From: Gammaproteobacteria bacterium
Lineage (GTDB): Bacteria > Pseudomonadota > Gammaproteobacteria > HK1
DNA length: 64,000 nucleotides
Reading direction: 5' to 3'
Assembly: GCA_021773645.1 (NCBI GenBank)
Contig: JAJFJU010000012.1
Coordinates: forward strand, 248,001 to 312,000
Shown here one piece after another: positions 10,955-18,728 of this stretch (positions are counted from its first letter, which is position 1; the number at the start of each line of letters is the position of its first letter). A program made the translations under genes and the position numbers. The notes beneath the pieces are model-generated. The model ran no database searches. It saw nothing but the letters and a program-made list of their open reading frames with translations, and was not told the DNA's origin.

Positions 10955-11033
10955 GGGGCGAAGCTGTCAACCAACCGCTAGGGATGGCGTTATTCCGTTA
11001 TGAAAGCGGCAGAAACCCACAGGAGTAGACAGC

Positions 11034-11417
11034 ATGAAAACCCCAATCTTGATCGCAGGTATTCTGGTAACGCTTAGCCACACCGGCTGGGTGATGGCGG
11101 ATGATGAGCGCGGGCAACGCATTGAAGAGCGCTTTGATCGCCGCGGCGATCGTATCGAAGAGCGCTTTGACAAAAAGGCGGAACGGGCGCGGGAAGCGGG
11201 GCACGATAAACGGGCAGATCGCCTGGAATACAAAGGTGATCGCGTTGATGCTCGTCTGGATCGCCGTGGTGAGCGAACACACAAGCATATGGACCGTCGT
11301 GGTGAGCACGCGGATCGTCAGCATGATCGCGCCGGTAAACGCCGCCATGATCAAATGGCAAAACGTATCGATCGAGATGGCAGAGGTGCCCATCACAGGC
11401 ACCACCGCCGTAAGTAG
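11034..11417 (+). CDS. Small exported protein of charged 11-residue repeats
   Basis: I do not recognise a named family. A signal peptide (MKTPILIAGILVTLSHTGWVMA, apparent cleavage before DDE) is followed by about eight imperfect repeats of roughly 11 residues with core R-(I/L/F)-x-x-R-(F/L/M)-D-R-R-G-(D/E). The C-terminus is rich in His and Arg (GAHHRHHRRK). The mature protein has almost no hydrophobic residues, so it is probably an extended or helical periplasmic polypeptide, perhaps binding metals or polyanions. CAGGAGTAGACAGC precedes the ATG. A terminator follows, making it a separate unit downstream of htpG. Confidence 0.75.
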   Translation: MKTPILIAGILVTLSHTGWVMADDERGQRIEERFDRRGDRIEERFDKKAERAREAGHDKRADRLEYKGDRVDARLDRRGERTHKHMDRRGEHADRQHDRAGKRRHDQMAKRIDRDGRGAHHRHHRRK

Positions 11418-11437
11418 GATTGTACGAGCAGAGTAAG

Positions 11438-11466
11438 CGGCCGGCAGGGGAACCTGCCGGCCGTTT
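11438..11466 (+). terminator. Rho-independent terminator
   Basis: CGGCCGGCAGG (11438-11448) pairs with CCTGCCGGCCG (11453-11463) around a GGAA loop, followed by TTTCTGTTTT. It closes the charged-repeat gene. Confidence 0.9.
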
Positions 11467-11608
11467 CTGTTTTAGCAAAATGCTGCTTTATTCGGGGGTA
11501 GGATACGGATTCAGGTATAGCTCAGAGCTCCCTCGGGTAGCAACACTGGTTGGACCGAACATCTGTGGTATATCTGTCGACCAAATCTATTCAATAAAGG
11601 GGACGGGC

Positions 11609-11833
11609 ATGGGAAAGCTGAAATATCTGGTGTTTGCGGGCGTAGTGGCTCTGGCAGGTTGTGACTACAGCCTGGAGCGCTTGGTGGAAGATAAGCAACT
11701 GCGTCGTGAAGTACTGAAGGAATGTGCGGAGATGGGTCTGGCGGCCAAGGATGATGCACAGTGCCGGCTGGCGGCAGAGGCCGAGGTTGAGGCGGCAAAG
11801 CGTGGGGTTAAGTCGCTGCTGGGAGGGAAGTAG
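11609..11833 (+). CDS. EexN-like small lipoprotein
   Basis: This 74-residue protein has a lipoprotein signal (MGKLKYLVFAGVVALAGC; lipobox LAGC). The mature part (YSLERLVEDKQLRREVLKEC, then a second Cys in DDAQC and an Ala/Glu-rich helix) resembles the EexN entry-exclusion lipoprotein family. EexN proteins block redundant plasmid transfer, but chromosomal homologues are common and their function is unclear. No conjugation genes are nearby. ATG 11609 is preceded by AAAGGGGACGGGC, a purine-rich ribosome-binding site. The frame is open further upstream but without any start that gives a signal peptide. Confidence 0.7.
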   Translation: MGKLKYLVFAGVVALAGCDYSLERLVEDKQLRREVLKECAEMGLAAKDDAQCRLAAEAEVEAAKRGVKSLLGGK

Positions 11834-11869
11834 GTTGCAGATAATCTAGCGAAAAATACCCGGCGTATC

Positions 11870-11934
11870 GTAGGGCGGACCGTGTCCGCCAAGTGATGGT
11901 ACCGCGAAGCTGCGGCGGACACGGTCCGCCCTAC
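11870..11934. repeat. Perfect 21-bp inverted repeat (REP/MITE-like)
   Basis: Arms 11870-11890 and 11914-11934 are exact reverse complements over 21 bases, starting GTAGGGCGGACC, around a 23-base spacer. The outer GTAGGGCGG end resembles dispersed palindromic repeats known from many gammaproteobacteria. It lies between the convergent EexN-like and fdhD genes and could act as a bidirectional hairpin. No second copy was noticed in this window. Confidence 0.8.
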
Positions 11935-11989
11935 CATTCCGCTTGCTTCTAGCACTTATTTAACGCCGTAGTGTGCCGTAAAAGGATTT

Positions 11990-12829
11990 TTAAACTGTGG
12001 CATCCCACCGCATATGCTCCGCGCCGTTATAGACCAGAAAATGTCGCCCTTTGGCGCGGGCTATAAGGGTGAGGTTGATGGCTTGGGCCAGTTCCAGCCC
12101 CATGTGGGTGATGCCGGAGCGTGACAGCAGCACCGGAATGCCCATTTGCCCCGCCTTCATCACCATCTCTGAAGTGAGTCGCCCGGTGGTATAGAAGATG
12201 GTGCCCTCACCGGGGATATCGTCCAGCCACATATGGCCGGCGATAGCGTCGGCTGCGTTGTGCCGGCCTACATCTTCCACAAACAGCAAGACATCGGAGC
12301 CCCGACAAAGCGCACAGCCATGCACGGCACCAGCGCTGCGGTAGATCTGGTTGTGACGGGAAAGCGCCGCGAGCAGCTCATAAATGACCGATTGCTGAAT
12401 CGGTATGCTCGGCAGCTGGATATCGTAGAGATCGTTGAGGGTGCAACTGAAGATCGTGCCCTGGCCACAGCCGGTGGTGACGATGCGCCGTCCGAGTTCC
12501 CGTTCGCGGTCTAAAACGCCGCTGCCCTCACGGGTTTCGACAAAGACCGTTTCACGTTCCCAATCCACCTGCACGGAGCGAATATCTGCAATATCTTGTA
12601 TCAGTTTCTGGTTACGCAGATAGCCAATCGCAAGCGCCTCGGGCTGGTTGCCCAGGGTCATGAGGGTGACGATCTCGCGATTGTCCACCTTGAGTGTCAG
12701 TGGTGCCTCACCGGCTATTTCCACCGTCCGTTGCTGTCCATTTTCATCGGTCGCAGTGACGGTATGGGTCGGGCTCAGCCCGGCCTGTGACATTTCAGGT
12801 GTTTTGCGCTTTGTGTCCACGAATGGCAT
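11990..12829 (-). CDS. fdhD: Formate dehydrogenase accessory sulfurtransferase FdhD
   Basis: FdhD passes sulfur from IscS to the molybdenum cofactor of formate dehydrogenase, making the Mo=S ligand. The conserved order is EAPLTLKVDN, MTLGNQPEALAIGYL, IVTTGCGQG (Cys121 counting from ATG 12829), GAVHGCAL, EDVGRHNAADAI, and TTGRLTSEMVMKA. The classical CxxC is CGQG here, so only the first cysteine is kept. The likely client, fdhA, is 50 kb away in this window. The start is uncertain: ATG 12829 or ATG 12793; neither has a clear ribosome-binding site. Confidence 0.95.
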   Translation of the reverse strand: MPFVDTKRKTPEMSQAGLSPTHTVTATDENGQQRTVEIAGEAPLTLKVDNREIVTLMTLGNQPEALAIGYLRNQKLIQDIADIRSVQVDWERETVFVETREGSGVLDRERELGRRIVTTGCGQGTIFSCTLNDLYDIQLPSIPIQQSVIYELLAALSRHNQIYRSAGAVHGCALCRGSDVLLFVEDVGRHNAADAIAGHMWLDDIPGEGTIFYTTGRLTSEMVMKAGQMGIPVLLSRSGITHMGLELAQAINLTLIARAKGRHFLVYNGAEHMRWDATV

Positions 12830-12880
12830 TTTGGTGTATCGGCGGCAGGATCGGAAGCCCTGAAACGATGGCGGGTGAGA

Positions 12881-13540
12881 ATGAAAACGGACCAACAACG
12901 CTGGGATAAAAAATACCGGGGCTTGCCGGCGGACTGGGTAGCCGCTCCGGATGCTTTGCTAGCGCGCTGTACGCATCTGTTACCAGGCTATGGAGAGGCC
13001 CTGGATCTAGCCTGTGGCACTGGTGGCGATCTGCTTTGGCTGGCGGCGAGGAAATATCATGTCACTGGCATTGATAGCAGCCCAGTAGCCCTAGAACATT
13101 GTCGGCGAATCCTTGCTCGGGCGAACCTTGAGGCCGCGCTGGTGAAGGCTGATCTTGATGATTACGCCTTGCCACGTGCGCATTTCGACCTGATGTTGAT
13201 GATCCGTTATCTAAGTCGTCGGCTGATCCCGGCCATTAGGGCCGCACTGCGCCCGGGGGGGCTGGTGATCATCAAGACCTTTAATCGCAATCATCTGCGT
13301 CGAGCCCCGCGTTTTAACCCGGACTACCTGCTCACTCCCGGGGAACTTCATGACTGGTTCCCGGGTATCACTTGTCTTGCCAGCAATGATGATCCGGCTA
13401 TGGCCGCGGCCACGAGTTATTGGGTGGGGCGTAAGCCGTTAAATGTCCAGGAATGCATGAAAATAGGGGATGAAGATGAGGAGATTCATTTTAGGTCTGA
13501 TGGCCCTGTTGGCCTTTTCCAACGCGGTTCTTGCTGCTGA
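12881..13540 (+). CDS. Class I SAM-dependent methyltransferase
   Basis: The 219-residue product has motif I ALDLACGTGGDLLWLA, a second-strand acidic loop VTGIDSSPVAL, motif LVKADLDDYALP and the post-motif ALRPGGLVIIKTFNRNHLR. This is the fold of small tellurite-resistance/SmtA-like methyltransferases; the substrate is unknown. The gene is divergent from fdhD. Its last 71 bases overlap the next gene in another frame. The C-terminal tail after SYWVGRKP looks unlike the family, so a frameshift or an unusually late stop is possible. Confidence 0.85.
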   Translation: MKTDQQRWDKKYRGLPADWVAAPDALLARCTHLLPGYGEALDLACGTGGDLLWLAARKYHVTGIDSSPVALEHCRRILARANLEAALVKADLDDYALPRAHFDLMLMIRYLSRRLIPAIRAALRPGGLVIIKTFNRNHLRRAPRFNPDYLLTPGELHDWFPGITCLASNDDPAMAAATSYWVGRKPLNVQECMKIGDEDEEIHFRSDGPVGLFQRGSCC

Positions 13541-13931
13541 CGGCCTGGTAACTCTGGCGAGCGCCCATTCCGTAAAAACAACCGTGGATCGTTTGGAAAA
13601 CACACTAAAAAAGAAAGGCCTCACGGTATTCGCGCGCATTGACCATGCTGCGGGTGCCCGCAAAGTGGACAAGCCGCTACCTCCCACCGAGTTACTGATA
13701 TTTGGCAATCCAAAGGTGGGTACGCCACTGGTGCAGTGTGCGCGCACCATGGCTATCGACTTGCCGCAAAAGGCACTGGTGTGGGAGGACAAGGCAGGCA
13801 AGGTCTGGCTTGCCTATAACGATCCGCTCTATCTGGCGGCACGCCACGGCATGCCCGGTTGCGACAAGGTACTGAATAAGGTCGCTAAGGTTCTGGGAAA
13901 ATTCTCACGGCTCGCGGTATCTGCCGACTAA
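13470..13931 (+). CDS. Exported DUF302 domain protein
   Basis: A signal peptide (MKMRRFILGLMALLAFSNAVLA) precedes a DUF302 domain with the characteristic TVDRLENTLKKKGLTVFARIDH, LLIFGNPKVGTPL and AIDLPQKALVWED segments. The fold is a small alpha/beta domain, probably periplasmic here; its biochemical role is unknown. The ATG at 13470 lies inside the end of the methyltransferase gene. ATG 13476 is an equally good start. The YbaK gene follows after 22 bases. Confidence 0.88.
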   Translation: MKMRRFILGLMALLAFSNAVLAADGLVTLASAHSVKTTVDRLENTLKKKGLTVFARIDHAAGARKVDKPLPPTELLIFGNPKVGTPLVQCARTMAIDLPQKALVWEDKAGKVWLAYNDPLYLAARHGMPGCDKVLNKVAKVLGKFSRLAVSAD

Positions 13932-13953
13932 AGCATCAGCAGGCTGAAAACCC

Positions 13954-14427
13954 GTGACACCAGCGATCATCATGGTGAAAAAAGCGGGTATCGAGTATTC
14001 GATCCATGCCTATACCCACGCGGCCAATGCCAAATCCTATGGTCTTGAGGCGGCGGAGATCCTGGGGCTGGACTCGCAGCAGGTGTTCAAAACCCTGTTG
14101 GTGAGCCTGAGTGGTGGCAGCAACAAATTGGCAGTAGCCATAGTGTCGGTAGCGAATCAGCTCGACCTCAAGGCGATGGCAAAGGAGAGTGGGGCAAAGA
14201 AGGCCATGATGGCCGCGCCGCAGCTAGCAGAGCGGGTAACGGGTTATGTGGTCGGAGGCATCAGCCCGCTGGCGCAAAAGACCAGGCTCTCCGCTATTAT
14301 CGACAGCTCAGCCATGGGCTACGATTGGATCTACGTAAGCGCAGGGAAACGGGGCTTGGAAATTCAGCTCAGTCCGGAGGATCTGGTGAATCTTTGTAAG
14401 GCCAAAGTCAGGAGTATCAAAAGGTGA
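13954..14427 (+). CDS. ybaK: Cys-tRNA(Pro)/Cys-tRNA(Cys) deacylase YbaK
   Basis: YbaK (157 aa) is a trans-editing enzyme that hydrolyses Cys mischarged onto tRNA-Pro. Family segments include YTHAANAKSYGLEAAEIL, VFKTLLVS, LDLKAMAKESGAKKAMMA, GYVVGGISPLAQK and ISPxG-like VSAGKRGLEIQLSPEDL. The start is GTG 13954 as read here. Its stop overlaps the GTG of the MEKHLA gene (GTGA), so these genes are probably co-translated. Confidence 0.93.
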   Translation: MTPAIIMVKKAGIEYSIHAYTHAANAKSYGLEAAEILGLDSQQVFKTLLVSLSGGSNKLAVAIVSVANQLDLKAMAKESGAKKAMMAAPQLAERVTGYVVGGISPLAQKTRLSAIIDSSAMGYDWIYVSAGKRGLEIQLSPEDLVNLCKAKVRSIKR

Positions 14428-14921
14428 GCGGAACGCCGTGCTCTTCAACCCCAGCAGTAGGGAATTTCTGGCATTTTGAGCATATCGCGCTGGTGTTAGA
14501 GAGTTTGCGCAAGCTCACCGGCCGTACCTTGGTGAGTCCCGAGCTAAACGGCGTAGAGGCGGCGCGGGCCGTGTTCAAAGGAGGCTTTGTGCTGGTTTCC
14601 CACGGCACCGAGGCCGACCCGCTGTTCAATTATGGCAACCGCATGGCGCTGGAGTTGTTCGAGATGTCTTGGGACGAGTTCATCGCATTGCCCTCCCGCA
14701 GATCAACGGAATCGCCAGGTCGTACAGAGCGCGCGCGATTGCTGCGAGAGGTGGCTGACAAGGGCTTTATCGATAATTATTCAGGTACGCGAATTTCCAG
14801 TAGTGGGCGGCGATTTCTGGTGGAGCATGCGCTGGTCTGGAATGTGCGGGATCGGGATGGCCGGCCTTACGGGCAGGCAGCCACCTTCGAGCATTGGCGC
14901 AATGCCGGCTCACGTCGATGA
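14424..14921 (+). CDS. Stand-alone MEKHLA domain protein
   Basis: The 165-residue product matches the MEKHLA domain, a PAS-related module best known from plant HD-ZIP III regulators and also found alone in bacteria. Diagnostic stretches are LVSHGTEADPLFNYGNRMAL, ELFEMSWDEFIALPSRRSTE and GFIDNYSGTRISSSGRRF. A ligand or light/redox sensing role is possible but unproven. It starts at GTG 14424, overlapping ybaK, and ends overlapping the asparaginase-like gene (ATGA). Confidence 0.85.
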   Translation: MSGTPCSSTPAVGNFWHFEHIALVLESLRKLTGRTLVSPELNGVEAARAVFKGGFVLVSHGTEADPLFNYGNRMALELFEMSWDEFIALPSRRSTESPGRTERARLLREVADKGFIDNYSGTRISSSGRRFLVEHALVWNVRDRDGRPYGQAATFEHWRNAGSRR

Positions 14922-15406
14922 AGATTCGCATATTGACCACTGGCGGCACCTTCGACAAAGTTTATTTTGATGCCAAGAGTGAGTTTCAGGTAGGGGCGAC
15001 CCTGGTGGAAGAGTTGTTGCAGGAAGCCAACACCGATATTGAGTATGAGATTTCATCGCTCCTGCGCAAGGATAGCCTGGATCTGGGCGATGAAGACCGG
15101 GCCTTGATTCGTGGGGCGGTTGAGCGCGATCCCGCCGAGCGAATCATCGTAATTCACGGTACCGATACCATGGTAGAAACGGGGGTCTGGCTGCAAGGCA
15201 TTGAGGGCAAGACGATCGTGCTCACTGGCTCTATGCAGCCCGCGAGGCTACGGAAAAGTGATGCGATGTTTAATCTCGGTTGTGCCGTTTCTGCGGTTCA
15301 GTTACTCAATGTCGGTGTGTATATCGTGATGAACGGTCGCGTCTTCGATCCTGCTTCGACGCGTAAGAACGTCAAGGCACATCGCTTTGAACTGAAGAAT
15401 CTATAG
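14918..15406 (+). CDS. Short asparaginase-domain protein (N-terminal domain only)
   Basis: At 162 residues this is half the length of L-asparaginase and corresponds only to its N-terminal domain. The two active-site motifs are present: ILTTGGTFDK (first Thr) and IIVIHGTDTMVETG (Thr-Asp pair), followed by TIVLTGSMQPA. Single-domain relatives occur widely in proteobacteria, so it need not be a pseudogene. Substrate and activity are unknown. It overlaps the MEKHLA stop by four bases and ends the ybaK operon. Confidence 0.87.
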   Translation: MKIRILTTGGTFDKVYFDAKSEFQVGATLVEELLQEANTDIEYEISSLLRKDSLDLGDEDRALIRGAVERDPAERIIVIHGTDTMVETGVWLQGIEGKTIVLTGSMQPARLRKSDAMFNLGCAVSAVQLLNVGVYIVMNGRVFDPASTRKNVKAHRFELKNL

Positions 15407-15503
15407 AGTTATAACCTTCGTTTATGCAGTACTTCTTAACGGAAACGTTGTGCTGCTCTGCTTGACCACTAAATAAAAATGTCACACACAAGGGAGACAA
15501 AAA

Positions 15504-16334
15504 ATGGAAAGCATTTCAACCGAAAAAATTATTGAATTGGTACAACAATATGGCCTGCCTATCGTCTGGGCCATAGTTGTTTTCGTGGTAGGTCGAATCG
15601 TCGCGCGAACCGTCACCAATATGATCGGCAAAATGATGCGCAAAGGCCGAGTTGACGAAACTCTGGTTAAGTTCTCCCAGAACATGATCTACATTGGCTT
15701 GATGGCCTTTGTGATTATCGCTGCACTGGAAAAGCTCGGTGTAGAGACCACCTCATTCGCAGCCCTGATCGCCGCCGCTGGCTTGGCTATCGGTCTCGCA
15801 CTGCAGGGCTCATTATCCAACTTTGCCTCCGGCGTGCTTTTAATCATCTTCCGGCCCTTCAAGGTGGGTGATTTCGTCGAAGCGGGTGGAATCGCAGGTA
15901 CCGTAGAGGAAGTCCAAATATTCACCACGCAACTGCGTACCGGCGATAACAAAACCATCATTATCCCCAATGGTCAGGTAACCGGCAGCAGCATCACCAA
16001 CTTCTCCACCAAGCCGACTCGACGCGTGGACATGGTGATTGGCGTGGGTTACGACGACGACCTGAAAAAAGTGCGCTCGGTGATTGAAGAGGTTCTCAAT
16101 GCCGATGAGCGGGTACTAAAAGACCCGGCCGTGACCATTGGCTTGCTGGAACTGGGCGACAACAGTGTGAACTTCGCCGTCCGTCCCTGGGTAAAGAGCG
16201 GGGATTACTGGGGCGTACTATTTGATTTCCAGGAAACCATCAAAAATCGCTTTGATGCAGAATCCATCTCTTTTCCCTATCCACAGCGGGATATCCACGT
16301 TATTGGGCAAAACAAGCTGGAAGAGGTGGCCTGA
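15504..16334 (+). CDS. mscS: Small-conductance mechanosensitive channel (MscS family)
   Basis: The 276-residue inner-membrane protein has three transmembrane segments and a cytoplasmic beta domain. TM3 has the Ala/Gly packing pattern (FAALIAAAGLAIGLALQGSL, then SNFASGVLLI), followed by FRPFKVGDFVEAGG and GTVEEVQIFTTQLRTGDNK. This is the standard MscS core, opening under hypo-osmotic tension. AAGGGAGACAAAAA precedes the ATG. The 97-base gap before it separates it from the ybaK group. No terminator is evident behind it. Confidence 0.96.
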   Translation: MESISTEKIIELVQQYGLPIVWAIVVFVVGRIVARTVTNMIGKMMRKGRVDETLVKFSQNMIYIGLMAFVIIAALEKLGVETTSFAALIAAAGLAIGLALQGSLSNFASGVLLIIFRPFKVGDFVEAGGIAGTVEEVQIFTTQLRTGDNKTIIIPNGQVTGSSITNFSTKPTRRVDMVIGVGYDDDLKKVRSVIEEVLNADERVLKDPAVTIGLLELGDNSVNFAVRPWVKSGDYWGVLFDFQETIKNRFDAESISFPYPQRDIHVIGQNKLEEVA

Positions 16335-16570
16335 TAGTGCTTTGGGAGGCGTAAGAGGTTGAGGTTAGCGCAAATATCGGAGCGGGAAGAAGACCAATCG
16401 AGTTTTCCTTCATTGATTGTATCCGCAGCGGGATACCGATATTAGCGGACAGAATGATATAAAGGATTTTGCCTGATGGTGTCATCTAAGGGGTTGCCGG
16501 TGCCCGGCACTCGTTGCGAGGAAAAGCCATTATGTGCAGGGATGTATTTTAGGCTATATGGAATATCGAA

Positions 16571-17395
16571 ATGACAACAATTCTGCTGCTTGTCGCAACC
16601 GGGATTACTTATGGGTTTTGGTTGGGCATTCCAATACTCACCGCTTATATTGCATTGAAAGTAGGGCGGCTGGTTGATGGTAAGGATGGTGCTTTTATTT
16701 TCCAATGGATCGTCCCAGTTGTTGTCATTGGCGTTCCAGCGGTATGGACGTTTGCAGGTTATATGACCTTTCAAACGGAGTGTAAAAATGTTCCAAGCCC
16801 ATCATTCAAGTTTTTTCCTGAATCGCAACCGGATAGCTTTTATTTGGACCAATCGGGTATCAAACAATCTCCATATCACCGATCTAGTTCCATATATAAA
16901 CAACTGACTTTTTGGTTTTATGAAGAGGGTTATCGTGGGGGTGATGGGCCTAGGGGCACAGGTTTTCAATACCTTCGCCGCACCTACTCAGATGGACAAA
17001 GACAGTACTGGGATGGAAGAATCGAGTATGTTCCGGAGCCTTTAAGTAAGTATGCGTTCGTATTGTCGCGTCCGAATCGTATTGACTATTGGTGGCGGCC
17101 TCCGATCTATATTTCGGAAAGTATTGTGATCGAGCGTAGCTCCAACAAGGAGCTTGCAAAGGCATCTGATCTCATTTTTGGGGGCGGAATTATTGGTATA
17201 TATTTCAGCATTATAAAAAATAGTGTTGAGTATAGTTACTTGAGTTGTGGTTTTGCATCGGAAGATATTGGCACTTGGCGCCCCAAAAATGGCCGTGACC
17301 CTAGACGCAATCAATATCTTCAAGCAGATCTCAATTTTTTATCCACTGCTCTAGGGCCTTCACTCCAGGAGGGGGCTGTCCATTCAACAAAATGA
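16571..17395 (+). CDS. Unrecognised membrane protein in an AT-rich pocket
   Basis: I do not recognise this 274-residue protein. Two N-terminal hydrophobic segments (about residues 3-30 and 44-68) precede a mainly soluble region rich in aromatic residues (RSSSIYKQLTFWFYEEGY, WWRPPIYIS). The coding sequence is visibly richer in A/T and in rare codons than its neighbours, which suggests horizontal acquisition. The preceding 236 bases hold no other gene, and no clear ribosome-binding site precedes the ATG. Expression and start are therefore uncertain. Confidence 0.6.
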   Translation: MTTILLLVATGITYGFWLGIPILTAYIALKVGRLVDGKDGAFIFQWIVPVVVIGVPAVWTFAGYMTFQTECKNVPSPSFKFFPESQPDSFYLDQSGIKQSPYHRSSSIYKQLTFWFYEEGYRGGDGPRGTGFQYLRRTYSDGQRQYWDGRIEYVPEPLSKYAFVLSRPNRIDYWWRPPIYISESIVIERSSNKELAKASDLIFGGGIIGIYFSIIKNSVEYSYLSCGFASEDIGTWRPKNGRDPRRNQYLQADLNFLSTALGPSLQEGAVHSTK

Positions 17396-17497
17396 TTTGT
17401 TCAACGAATAAACGGGGACAGGTCTTTCGTTATGCCTTTGACGCAGACAAGTAAGCAAGATGGCCTGGGCTACCTGTTGTGAACATGAGATCGCTCC

Positions 17498-18718
17498 TTA
17501 GCGGCTTGCCTCTTCCAGTAATTCCACCCAATGACGAACTGGCACACTGGTGTCGGCGGCTAGGTGATTGATGCAGCCGATATTAGCGCTCACGATCTGT
17601 TGCGGACTGCCTGATTCCAAGGCGCCTAGGCGCTCCTTTCTAAGCCTCCGGGAGAGTTTGCCCTGGAGAATGGAGTAGGTGCCGGCGGAGCCGCAGCATT
17701 GGCCTGAGTCTGGCACCGGGGTGAGTTCAAATCCCGCTTTTTTCAGGATGGATTCCACCAGGCCCTGAACCCCCAATGCATGGGTCAGTGTGCAGGGGGT
17801 GTGAAAGGCTACTTTGCCCCGCATTTCAGGCTTGAAATGGAGTGTGTCCAGATTCTCTTGCGCCAGTATCTCGGCGATATCCCTGGCGGATTTTGAGATC
17901 TTGGCGGCACGCACTGCGTATTTGGAATCGTGGCGTAGCAGATGACCATATTCCTTCACCATGGCGCCGCAACCGCTCGCGGTCATGATGATGCCCTCCA
18001 CACCTCCCTCCAGCAGCGGCCACCACGTATCGATGCAGTGCCGGGCGAAGTCGAGGCCATCTTGCTGGGCGTTTAGGTGATAGCTCACGGCACCGCAACA
18101 CTCTGCTTCCGAAATCTTTATAAGCGAAATACCAAGACGGTCCAGCAAGCGCGCTGCAGCTAGGTTGATGTTGGGTGCCAGCGCGGGTTGGACACAACCG
18201 TCGAGCACCAGCCAGCGGCGGCTATGGCGTGCTGGTGGCCAGCTTTTGCTGCGCTGGCGAGGTGGAACGCTCGCTGTCCATGCTCTGGGGAACAAACCTT
18301 GGCAAGCACGTGCCAGTGTTAGGGCGAGAGCAAAGCGAGTGGTGTGGGGAAGGACCACGCGTAGGCCCATGCGTATCAGGCGATCCCATACGCCGCGTTT
18401 TACCCGCGTTTCCACGTGCTCACGGCCAATGTCCAGCAAGCGCCCATAGCGAACTCCCGAAGGGCAAGTGGTCTCGCAGTTGAGGCAGGTGAGACAGCGA
18501 TCCAGATGGAGCTGGGTTTCGGTGGAAACCGGTTTTCCTTCCAACGCTTGTTTGATGAGATAGATGCGGCCACGGGGACTGTCTAGCTCGTTTCCCAGTA
18601 GCCGGTAGGTGGGGCAGGTGGCGAGACAGAAGCCGCAATGGACACAGCTGCGCAGGATGGAGTCCGCCTCCTGGCCAACGGTGCTTTGTTTGATCAGATC
18701 GGTGAGTGCGGTTTGCAT
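17498..18718 (-). CDS. glcF: Glycolate oxidase iron-sulfur subunit GlcF
   Basis: GlcF (406 aa) carries two [4Fe-4S] clusters, CVHCGFCLATCP and CLTCLNCETTCP, and two CCG domains (ECCGAVSYHL and QCCGSAGTYSI). It passes electrons from glycolate, oxidised to glyoxylate by GlcD/GlcE, towards the quinone pool. ATG 18718 begins the family N-terminus MQTALTDL; the open frame upstream would overlap glcE. It is the last gene of glcDEF, ten bases after glcE. Confidence 0.95.
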   Translation of the reverse strand: MQTALTDLIKQSTVGQEADSILRSCVHCGFCLATCPTYRLLGNELDSPRGRIYLIKQALEGKPVSTETQLHLDRCLTCLNCETTCPSGVRYGRLLDIGREHVETRVKRGVWDRLIRMGLRVVLPHTTRFALALTLARACQGLFPRAWTASVPPRQRSKSWPPARHSRRWLVLDGCVQPALAPNINLAAARLLDRLGISLIKISEAECCGAVSYHLNAQQDGLDFARHCIDTWWPLLEGGVEGIIMTASGCGAMVKEYGHLLRHDSKYAVRAAKISKSARDIAEILAQENLDTLHFKPEMRGKVAFHTPCTLTHALGVQGLVESILKKAGFELTPVPDSGQCCGSAGTYSILQGKLSRRLRKERLGALESGSPQQIVSANIGCINHLAADTSVPVRHWVELLEEASR

Positions 18719-18728
18719 GGGGGCTGGC

